This document shows, one piece after another, positions 1 through 6,000 of a stretch of 7,739 bases of DNA. A program made the translations under genes and the position numbers. The stretch spans positions 1 through 7,739 of the forward strand of contig JAQBWG010000082.1 in the NCBI GenBank assembly GCA_027625225.1, given 5' to 3'. Within the stretch, counting starts at the first letter, position 1. Each line of letters opens with the position of its first letter. The notes under the pieces are model-generated. The model did no database searches. It was given only the letters and a program-made list of their open reading frames with translations, and was not told the origin of the DNA. Source of the DNA: Chloroflexota bacterium (GTDB lineage: Bacteria; Chloroflexota; Dehalococcoidia; Lucifugimonadales; VGZR01).

Positions 1-759
1 GATGCGCTCGCCGGGCAGCGCCAGGTCTTTGGAATGCGACGTTGCCACGATGCTGTGGGCGTGCACCCCGAAGATGTGCGGATACTCCAGCCCGTCGAAC
101 AGAATCTTCCGGTACGGCTCGTCGCTCACCAGCCAGATTTCCCGCCCGTACTCCCGCTCCTTGCGCTGAATGATTTGTCCGATGCGTTCCAGCGTTTCCC
201 GGGGATATACCACCCCCGTCGGATTGTTCGGTGACCCGATGAGCACGATGCGCGTCTTCGCCGTAATGCTCCGTTCGAACGCAGCAATGTCCGGCAGGAA
301 GCCCTTGGTGAACGGAACCACCTTGCACACCCCGCCGTGATTGTCGGCGTAGTACACGTACTCCACGAAGTACGGCGCGAACGCCACCACCTCGTCGCCC
401 CGCTCCAGTAGCGTCTTGCACACCACGTTCAGCGCGCCGCCCGCACCGCAGGCCATCACCACCTCGCCGCCCGTGAACGGCAACCCCGTCTCCGACGCCA
501 GCGATGCCGCCACCGCCGCCCGTGTTTCGGGATAGCCCGCGTTGGGCATATACCGGTGCGACCCGGGCGTCGGGTTCGCCGCGATGCGGCGCAGTTCCTC
601 GTCGAACTCCGCGGGCGGGTCAATCACCGGATTGCCAAGCGACAGGTCGAACACCTTGTCTTCGCCGAGCTTCTTCTTCAGCGCGATGCCCTCTTCGAAC
701 ATCTTGCGTATCCACGACCCCTGTTCCATGTGGGCCTTAATGCTTTGTGCGATTGCCAC
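1..759 (-). CDS. PLP-dependent aminotransferase, class I/II (3' part missing)
   Basis: This is the first 253 codons of a cytoplasmic pyridoxal-phosphate aminotransferase of fold type I, the aspartate/aromatic/histidinol-phosphate aminotransferase superfamily; the C-terminal part lies beyond the window edge. Visible motifs are SLGNP near residue 50, a glycine-rich ACGAGGALN cofactor-phosphate region near residue 100, SPNNPTG at 176-182, SDEPY at 212-216 (Asp213 should bind the pyridine nitrogen and Tyr216 the PLP O3'), and SHSKDLALPGERI at 241-253, where Lys244 is the expected Schiff-base lysine. I chose the GTG start at 759 because AGGAG lies five bases upstream and the N-terminus (MEQGSWIRKMFEEG at residues 11-24) matches the usual length of this subgroup; an ATG ten codons later has no such site. 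The motifs make the family secure. The substrate cannot be read from the sequence, so I give no symbol. The gene is divergent from the 2TM gene and has its own promoter. Confidence 0.93.
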   Translation of the reverse strand, partial: MAIAQSIKAHMEQGSWIRKMFEEGIALKKKLGEDKVFDLSLGNPVIDPPAEFDEELRRIAANPTPGSHRYMPNAGYPETRAAVAASLASETGLPFTGGEVVMACGAGGALNVVCKTLLERGDEVVAFAPYFVEYVYYADNHGGVCKVVPFTKGFLPDIAAFERSITAKTRIVLIGSPNNPTGVVYPRETLERIGQIIQRKEREYGREIWLVSDEPYRKILFDGLEYPHIFGVHAHSIVATSHSKDLALPGERI

Positions 760-793
760 GTGTACTCCTGTGTAGTGCCGGATGCACCTGCGG

Positions 794-822
794 ACTGTAC
801 CGACGCCGCGCCTAGCTGTCAA
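794..822 (-). promoter_or_regulatory. sigma70-type promoter of the aminotransferase gene
   Basis: Read on the minus strand there is a perfect TTGACA (817-822), a 17-bp spacer and TACAGT (794-799, four of six to TATAAT). The predicted start of transcription leaves a leader of about 28 nt containing the AGGAGT ribosome site at 764-769. Position, spacing and orientation all fit the gene starting at 759. Confidence 0.75.
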
Positions 823-832
823 CGGCAGCCGA

Positions 833-851
833 ATATCTCAAATAAGGATAT
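833..851. promoter_or_regulatory. inverted repeat between divergent promoters (possible operator)
   Basis: ATATC (833-837) and GATAT (847-851) form an inverted repeat with a 9-bp spacer in an A/T-rich patch lying between the two divergent promoters. The arms are short and the composition is skewed, so this may be chance. No regulator gene is seen nearby. Confidence 0.2.
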
Positions 852-860
852 AGGGATTCT

Positions 861-888
861 TTTGGCCGAAGACCCGACATGGGATAAT
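861..888 (+). promoter_or_regulatory. possible extended -10 promoter for the 2TM gene
   Basis: GATAAT at 883-888 (five of six to TATAAT) is preceded by TG in the extended -10 position (880-882). The -35 region around TTTGGC (861-866, 16-bp spacer) is poor. It is the only good -10 in the gap and sits about 40 bp before the ATG at 929. Confidence 0.45.
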
Positions 889-928
889 AAAGGCGTTGCA
901 CTGAGCAACAGACCACGGAGCGTGAAAG

Positions 929-1258
929 ATGCGCGAAGGCGTGACACCTCGGGAGAGAATAAGCGACGAAACCATTCGTCAATTGGCGGTGTACATCGCC
1001 AATAAAAAGCGCATGCGCCGGTTCCGGTCGCGCCGCACATTCTTCTTCCATCTGGGTCTGTACTTACTCTCCAATATCAGCCTGGTACTATTTAACGTCT
1101 ACACCATCTACGTCTGGGAGCAGCCCGGCTGGTGGTCGCTGCTCTCGCTGGTGTTCTGGGGCCTCGGCGTTATCATCCACTACGTCATGTCCGTCGTCCT
1201 GTTCGAGGAGTGGTGGAACACCGACGACCGGGCCATCGCCAACCGTTATTACGGCTAG
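929..1258 (+). CDS. 2TM-domain membrane protein
   Basis: A complete 109-residue protein resembling the bacterial 2TM domain family (PF13239), whose function is not established. An N-terminal cytosolic segment (1-36) is charged and strongly basic at 26-36 (KKRMRRFRSRR). Two hydrophobic helices follow, about 38-63 and 68-92, joined by a short turn (EQPGWW). The end is an aromatic/acidic tail with EEWWN (93-97) and terminates at Gly109. By the positive-inside rule both termini should be cytoplasmic. GGAG at 917-920 precedes the ATG by eight bases, which supports this start. The family often occurs as short stand-alone membrane proteins or fused to sensory domains; nothing here suggests a fusion. 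A close paralogue ends at 7651 on the other strand. It is divergent from the aminotransferase and no functional link is evident. Confidence 0.85.
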   Translation: MREGVTPRERISDETIRQLAVYIANKKRMRRFRSRRTFFFHLGLYLLSNISLVLFNVYTIYVWEQPGWWSLLSLVFWGLGVIIHYVMSVVLFEEWWNTDDRAIANRYYG

Positions 1259-1432
1259 GAACCCGGACGCCAACCCGGCTGTTGCCTGTGCTCGAAAATG
1301 CTGTCCCGGCACACTTCTCTGGGAACCAGACACGGCCTAACGACGCGGTAAACTCGACTAACCACGTTGCCTCTTGCAGGGCTCGTTTTTCAGAAACTCT
1401 GTTCTCACTGTGGAACGATCAACCGTCCCGCC

Positions 1433-1461
1433 TTGACACTCCCGATGGGCTGCCATACGCT
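1433..1461 (+). promoter_or_regulatory. promoter of tRNA-Met (and probably alr)
   Basis: A perfect TTGACA (1433-1438) is followed after 17 bp by TACGCT (1456-1461), a weak -10 matching three of six. The predicted start falls a few bases before the tRNA at 1473. No equally good promoter lies between the tRNA and the alanine racemase gene, so read-through into that gene is likely. Confidence 0.6.
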
Positions 1462-1472
1462 ACCGTAGCCGA

Positions 1473-1547
1473 GGGCTCGTAGCTCAATGGTAGAGCGGTC
1501 GGCTCATAACCGACTGGTCGCAGGTTCGATCCCTGCCGAGCCCACCA
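1473..1547 (+). tRNA. tRNA-Met (CAT), elongator type
   Basis: A full 75-nt cloverleaf can be drawn: acceptor GGGCTCG/CGAGCCC, D stem GCTC/GAGC with a 7-nt loop, anticodon stem GTCGG/CCGAC with loop CTCATAA (anticodon CAT at 1505-1507), variable region TGGTC, T stem GCAGG/CCTGC with loop TTCGATC, discriminator A and an encoded CCA (1545-1547). It has a normal G1-C72 pair and lacks the three G-C pairs at the base of the anticodon stem that mark initiator tRNA, so it is not tRNA-fMet. A CAT anticodon could also be tRNA-Ile2 after lysidine modification; I favour elongator Met from overall resemblance, without decisive identity checks. Confidence 0.93.
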
Positions 1548-1583
1548 AGCACTTTCCATTACAATCCTTGTCCTGGGAGTGCT
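1548..1583 (+). other. stem-loop between tRNA-Met and alr
   Basis: AGCACTTTC (1548-1556) can pair with GGGAGTGCT (1575-1583), with two G-U wobbles and an 18-nt loop. It begins directly after the CCA. No T run follows, so it is not a standard terminator; it could mark a processing site separating the tRNA from the downstream message, or be chance. A TACAAT at 1560-1565 lies in the loop but has no -35 partner. Confidence 0.25.
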
Positions 1584-1604
1584 ATTCCCCGTATCAGAGG
1601 GTGT

Positions 1605-2732
1605 ATGGACGTTTTAGCCGGACACAGGCCCACGTGGGCCGAGATTGACCTGGGGGCGCTGTCCCGCAATTTCCGGGTGCTGCGCAAGCACCTGGGCACG
1701 GGCGTACGCATCCTGGCCGTGGTGAAGGCGGACGCGTACGGGCACGGCGCGGTTCCGGTCGCCAGCCGTCTGGAGACGGAGGGCGTGGATGCGTTCGGAG
1801 TGGCGATGGTGGAGGAGGGCATCGAGCTGCGGGAGGCGGACATCGGCCGTCCCATCCTGGTGTTCGGGGGATGCTTTCCGGGGCAGGAGGAACTGGCGCT
1901 GCAATACGACCTGACTATTGCCGTGTCGTCGCTGGAGACGCTGGAGGCGCTCAGCGAGGCTGCGGTGGGCATGGACCGCCATGCGTACTATCAACTAAAA
2001 CTGGACACGGGTATGGGACGTTTAGGCGTGTCGCCGGAGGATGCAGTGGCCTTCCTCAACGAGGCGAAGAAGCTGCCGAACATCCGGCTGGACGGCGTGC
2101 TGAGCCATCTGTCCAGCGCGGAGGAGCAGGACCAGTCGTTCACCGATTTGCAGGCCAAGCGATTCGACGAAGCAATCGCCGACATCGAGGCGGCGGGGTT
2201 CACCATACCCATCCGGCATATCGCCAACAGCGCGGCGGCGGTGCATCGCGACGACATACGGCACGACCTGGTGCGCGCGGGGCTTGTTCTGTACGGAATC
2301 ACGTCCGGCTCGCGGCGGTCAGCAGTCAGCGTTGAGCCGGTGATGACGCTCAAGACGCGCATCAGCTTCCTCAAGACCGTTCCGGCGGGTACGCCCATCA
2401 GCTACGGACGCACGCATGTGACTGAAGCGGAGAGTGTCATCGCCACGCTGCCCATCGGGTACGCGGACGGAATGCAGCGGCGGCTGTCGAACAAGGGGCG
2501 GGTGTTGGTGCGGGGGCTGTCGGCGCCCATCGTGGGGTCGGTGACTATGGACTCGACGCTGATTGACGTGACGGGCATACGCGGCGCGAGGGTAGGGGAC
2601 GAGGTGGTGGTTCTGGGGTCGCAGGGCGACGAGCGGGTGAGCGCGGAAGAGGTAGCCGCCGAGATGAGCACCATACCGTATGTAGTGGTGTGTTCGGTGG
2701 GTAAGCGGGTGCCGAGAGTCAACCTGGGATAG
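1605..2732 (+). CDS. alr: alanine racemase
   Basis: A complete 375-residue PLP enzyme converting L-alanine to D-alanine for peptidoglycan precursors, in the cytoplasm. The N-terminal TIM barrel starts with RPTWAEIDLGAL (8-19) and carries the Schiff-base lysine Lys41 in the signature AVVKADAYGHGA. LKLDTGMGRLG contains Lys132 (the position carbamylated in the Geobacillus enzyme) and Arg139, which contacts the cofactor. In the C-terminal beta domain, Tyr267 in ISYGRT is the second catalytic base, followed by IGYADG (Tyr286) and the TMD motif (Met315-Asp316). All key residues are present and the length is normal for the family, so it should be active. The ATG at 1605 follows AGAGG by four bases, a short but usable spacing, and the N-terminus fits homologues. 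It lies 57 bp after tRNA-Met and may share its promoter. The transcript runs toward the minus-strand small RNA at 2762-2867. Confidence 0.97.
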   Translation: MDVLAGHRPTWAEIDLGALSRNFRVLRKHLGTGVRILAVVKADAYGHGAVPVASRLETEGVDAFGVAMVEEGIELREADIGRPILVFGGCFPGQEELALQYDLTIAVSSLETLEALSEAAVGMDRHAYYQLKLDTGMGRLGVSPEDAVAFLNEAKKLPNIRLDGVLSHLSSAEEQDQSFTDLQAKRFDEAIADIEAAGFTIPIRHIANSAAAVHRDDIRHDLVRAGLVLYGITSGSRRSAVSVEPVMTLKTRISFLKTVPAGTPISYGRTHVTEAESVIATLPIGYADGMQRRLSNKGRVLVRGLSAPIVGSVTMDSTLIDVTGIRGARVGDEVVVLGSQGDERVSAEEVAAEMSTIPYVVVCSVGKRVPRVNLG

Positions 2733-2761
2733 TCGGCTTATTTTCACGCACAGAACCGGTC

Positions 2762-2794
2762 AAAAAAAGCCCCCGATGAGAGCGCACCGGGGGC
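2762..2794 (-). terminator. intrinsic terminator of the minus-strand small RNA
   Basis: On the minus strand a perfect 7-bp stem GCCCCCG/CGGGGGC (2788-2794 with 2769-2775) with a 12-nt loop is followed at once by seven T (2768 down to 2762). This is a textbook Rho-independent terminator. There is no T run on the plus-strand side, so it does not obviously terminate alr. Confidence 0.88.
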
Positions 2795-2867
2795 CACGAG
2801 GAGGAGCCAGTGCTATGCCATTTGGGTCCCTTTGAAAGGCGGTAAGGGATTTTGGGCACTGGCAGAC
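2762..2867 (-). ncRNA. candidate small RNA, about 105 nt, unknown family
   Basis: A tight promoter-to-terminator unit with no open reading frame of note. Beginning near 2867, the RNA can form an 8-bp stem GCCAGUGC/GCACUGGC (2856-2863 with 2806-2813). Inside it an upper 6-bp stem UCCCUU/AAGGGA (2844-2849 with 2827-2832) closes an 11-nt loop; the intervening internal loop carries near-symmetrical CCAAAA and CCCAAA strands. Between the main stem and the terminator hairpin lies an 11-nt linker, UCCUCCUCGUG (2805 down to 2795), which should be single-stranded and is complementary to strong Shine-Dalgarno sequences. I compared it by eye with 4.5S/SRP RNA, 6S, tmRNA, T-box, TPP, cobalamin, fluoride and ZTP elements and saw no match. 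No gene follows the terminator on this strand before the antisense 3' end of alr, so it is more likely a stand-alone RNA than a riboswitch leader. The exact 5' end is inferred. Confidence 0.6.
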
Positions 2868-2870
2868 CCG

Positions 2871-2899
2871 AATATACCACTAGATGTATAATCGTGCAA
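2871..2899 (-). promoter_or_regulatory. sigma70-type promoter of the small RNA
   Basis: On the minus strand TTGCAC (2894-2899, four of six to TTGACA) is separated by exactly 17 bp from TATATT (2871-2876, five of six to TATAAT). A run of G suitable for initiation follows at 2869-2867. Together with the terminator about 100 bp downstream it defines a complete short transcription unit. Confidence 0.7.
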
Positions 2900-2976
2900 C
2901 CCCCACACAAGATGTTGGTGAATTTAGGGTTCGGCCATTAATTAAATCCGGTGAACCGCTAGCTACAGGGATAAAG

Positions 2977-3011
2977 CAAGAGCGCCCGTCTGAATAAGAC
3001 GGGCGCTCTTG
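2977..3011. terminator. long perfect hairpin, probable terminator of the large gene
   Basis: A perfect 14-bp stem (2977-2990 with 2998-3011; arm CAAGAGCGCCCGTC) with a 7-nt loop lies 65 bp beyond the large gene's stop. On the minus strand the stem end and flank read GCTCTTGCTTTATC, a weak broken T-rich tail; the plus-strand flank is no better. It is a strong RNA structure and probably a terminator or 3'-end stabiliser for the large minus-strand message, possibly acting both ways. Confidence 0.6.
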
Positions 3012-3037
3012 TGATTAACGGGTTGTGTGGAAGCGGT

Positions 3038-3052
3038 GGGGGTGCTACCCCC
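3038..3052. other. small G/C hairpin after the large gene
   Basis: GGGGG (3038-3042) and CCCCC (3048-3052) form a short stem with a 5-nt loop, between the large gene's stop codon and the long hairpin at 2977-3011. No T run adjoins it on either strand. It may add to 3'-end protection of the message. Confidence 0.3.
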
Positions 3053-3075
3053 CGGACTTCTTACAACAGTGAGTC

Positions 3076-6000
3076 CTATGAAGTGAGGTTGATGTCCGCG
3101 ACCTCCTGGCCTGTGCAGTGAGTGGTTATCTGCGAGATTGCCTGCCTTACGGTAGAGGGGTGCTGGGAAACTGCAATCTGATTCACCAAGATTGTGAACG
3201 CTATAGTGCACAGGCTGGTGGACGTCCCTGCGGACGAAGCTGCGTCAGGGACGGTTCCAGGGGCCGGTACGGTGGTCAACAGGCATCCTTCTGCTGCCTG
3301 TGTAACCCGTAGAAGGCCGGTTACCCCACTGACATCCCAGGTTGCGTCGCCACCGGCGGAGGACGTCAGTCCCCGGCGCAGGCAGTCAGGCTCAACGTGG
3401 GTGAGGAAGCTGATGGCACGCAGGCTGGAAGGAAGCTCCGTCCATACGTCAGTCACGCCGTCGCCGTCAACGTCGGTGGTGGACGTATCGGGCCCTTTGT
3501 CCGTTTCCTTCTTTTCGCGCTCGAGCCGAAGGGCGTCGGCGCGGTCCTGGATGCGGGTAACAATCCCACGCAGGATGAGGATGCGGGCGCTGAGGGTGAC
3601 GTCGGTGGTGCTGGCGCCGCGCTGAACCCTGGCGATTTCCTCCAGCGTGTTGAGAGCGAAGGCCCGCAGGGACTCGTCGTTGTCCGAGTCGCGCAGGATA
3701 GCTCCGGCTCTGTCAATCAGCTGGTCAATGCGGCTCACCCCGTCGGCGAGGTCGTCTTCGTTTATGGATTCGTCGATGATGTTGTCTTCGCCGGCGCGGG
3801 TGCCGTCGCGCTTGGCCTTAATCTCGTTGGCGCGGGCTTCGAGTCTTTGCACGGCATCGCGGAGCACCACGAGACGGGCGCGGGTGGTTACGTCGGTGGT
3901 GCTGATGTCGCGCTGGACGCGTTCGGACTCGCTGAGTATGTCGCTGGCATAGCGCCGCAACTCCTCTTCGTTATTAACCTCCCGTAGTACCACATCCACC
4001 TTTTGGATGAGCGCGTCGATGTTCTGGCGGGCGGTGTTGGTGCCGTCGCGGTTGAGGTCGCTATCGGTGCTGCGGCTGCCGCCGCTGCCCGTGCTGCCGT
4101 CGGCATTGCGATTGGTGGCCGCTTTAGCCTCGGCAATCTTTTTGCGGATGGTGTCGGCGCGGGTAGTAAGCTTGCGGGCGACTTCGCGCAGTTGTGTCTG
4201 CTGGGCCTCGGTGAGGCCGCTGCTCTCGCTGAGCAGCACGCGGACGAACTCGCGCAGGGTGTTCTCACGCTGGGTGAGGTCGCGGACGCTCTCGGCTTCG
4301 CGAAGGACGGCCTCGGCCTTCTGAATCAGTGCCTGAACACGGGACCGGGTGTCGGTGGTGTTCTCAACGACCCGTTTTACTTCGTCCTTGACGTTGGTCT
4401 CGGTCTGACGGACGAGCTCGTTGGCCTGGCGGATGAGCTCGGCGGCCTTTAATCGCAGTTCCTCGATGCGCCGTTTAACGTCCGCAACTGAGTTAGCGTC
4501 GGTGCGGTCTACGTTGCGCTCAAGGGTAGCAGCCTCTTCGAGCAGGTTGGCAGCTTGCTCACGAAGCTGTCTGGCGCGCTCGGCGGCGCTGGTGGCGTCG
4601 GAGCGGATTTCGTTCAGTTTTGCTTCCGCCTCACGGAGCACTTCCTGGGAACGCTCCTTGGCCTGGTCGAGAATCTCGCGCTTCTTCTCTTCGGCCTGGT
4701 TCAGAATCTCCGTGGCCTTTTCCCGAATCTTCTCCACGTCTACCGTGCCGTCGGCGCGGACGTTGGTGGCCGCCCGGACGGTTAGGGACACGGCCTCGTT
4801 GGTGACGGTGTTGTATACGACGTGAACCCTGGCGTTGTTCAACAGGTTTGCCAGATTGCCAAGACGTCCGTCCACGCTGATGCGGGTGGTGGAGGTGATG
4901 ACGATACGCAGGCTTCGTCCGTCTTCGGTGGTGACGGCGATGGTGCGCTCTTCGGTTGAAACCGCGCTCACCGTGCCGGTAATCTCGGCAAGGCTGCTGG
5001 CGGAGAGGGCGATGGCTTCACCGGTGCGCAGGTTGTAGGCAGCCTTGGCGTTCATGTTGACGCGAAGCTGGCTCAGTCGGGCGACCTGGCCGTTCAAGAT
5101 GACCTCGGTCGCGTTGGTTACATTAAGTTCGACGGCCCTGCCGTTCTCGTTGGTAATGACGACGACACCGGCGCTGGCAGCGATGCGGGAGATGGTGCCG
5201 TAGACGGTGCTATGCACCTGCACTTGGATGTGGGTGGCGACGTTGCCCAGTGCGCTGCCGCTGCTGGCGGGGATGTAGGCGACGCGTATCTGGTCGCCGA
5301 CCTTGATGTCGTTGTGGTCGGCAGGCAGGTCGCCGATGGCAATCCGGGTTTCGACGGTGACGTGGAGGACAAGTTCGCGTCCTTCGGACGTGCGCATGAC
5401 CAGGTCGTCGGTGGCGGGGCTGTTCCTCAGTACTTCGCCGAACGCGGTCTGCTGACGCGGGGTGTCGTTGTCGTTAACAAGAGTGACTTCGAGGACGAGG
5501 GCTTCGCTTGTCGCGGCGTTGTAGCTGCCCTGTATCCTGGCGCCCTCACGGAGGCTGGACAGCGCGGCGACGCGGCCGTTGATGTGGATGCGGGTCTTTT
5601 CGGTGATGAGCAGTTTGATTTCGTTGCCGTCGGCAGAGGCGACGGTGATGACGTGCTCGTCACGGAAGATGCCGGTGAGCGTGCCCTCGATGCGGGCGAT
5701 GGTGCTGGCGCCGATGGCGGTGGCGTTCAGCGTGCGTATCTGGTAGACGACCTTGACGTTCATGCCGAGACTAAGGTCGGCGGGAACGCCCTGTTCGCCG
5801 TTTATCTCGATACGGGTTTCCCTGGTGAGGTTCAACTGCAGGTTCTGGTTGTTGTTGGTCTGTATGACGATGACGCTGCCGGAGTCGGTCATCCGCACGA
5901 TGTTACCCGCGGCCGATGCCTCGGTTACGGCGTGCAGCTGAAGTGCGATGTTGACCTCGCCCCGTACCGCGTACTCGACACGCATGCCGTCGCCGACCTG

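Noticed and set aside
1473..1547. tRNA-Met as an integration site for a mobile element
   Set aside because: I found no repeat of the tRNA 3' end elsewhere in the window and no integrase; the next gene is alanine racemase, a housekeeping gene.
2762..2867. Reading the small RNA as a riboswitch or T-box leader
   Set aside because: The terminator is followed only by the antisense 3' end of alr, with no co-directional gene to regulate, and no known aptamer or T-box signature is visible.
2719..2910. 63-codon minus-strand open frame across the small RNA
   Set aside because: It runs through the promoter, both RNA stems and the terminator, starts at a GTG without a ribosome site and resembles no protein I know.
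2928..2955. Inverted repeat GGTTC...GAACC around TTAATTAA, upstream of the small RNA promoter
   Set aside because: Only five base pairs form before mismatches, and the A/T-rich centre makes such a match likely by chance.
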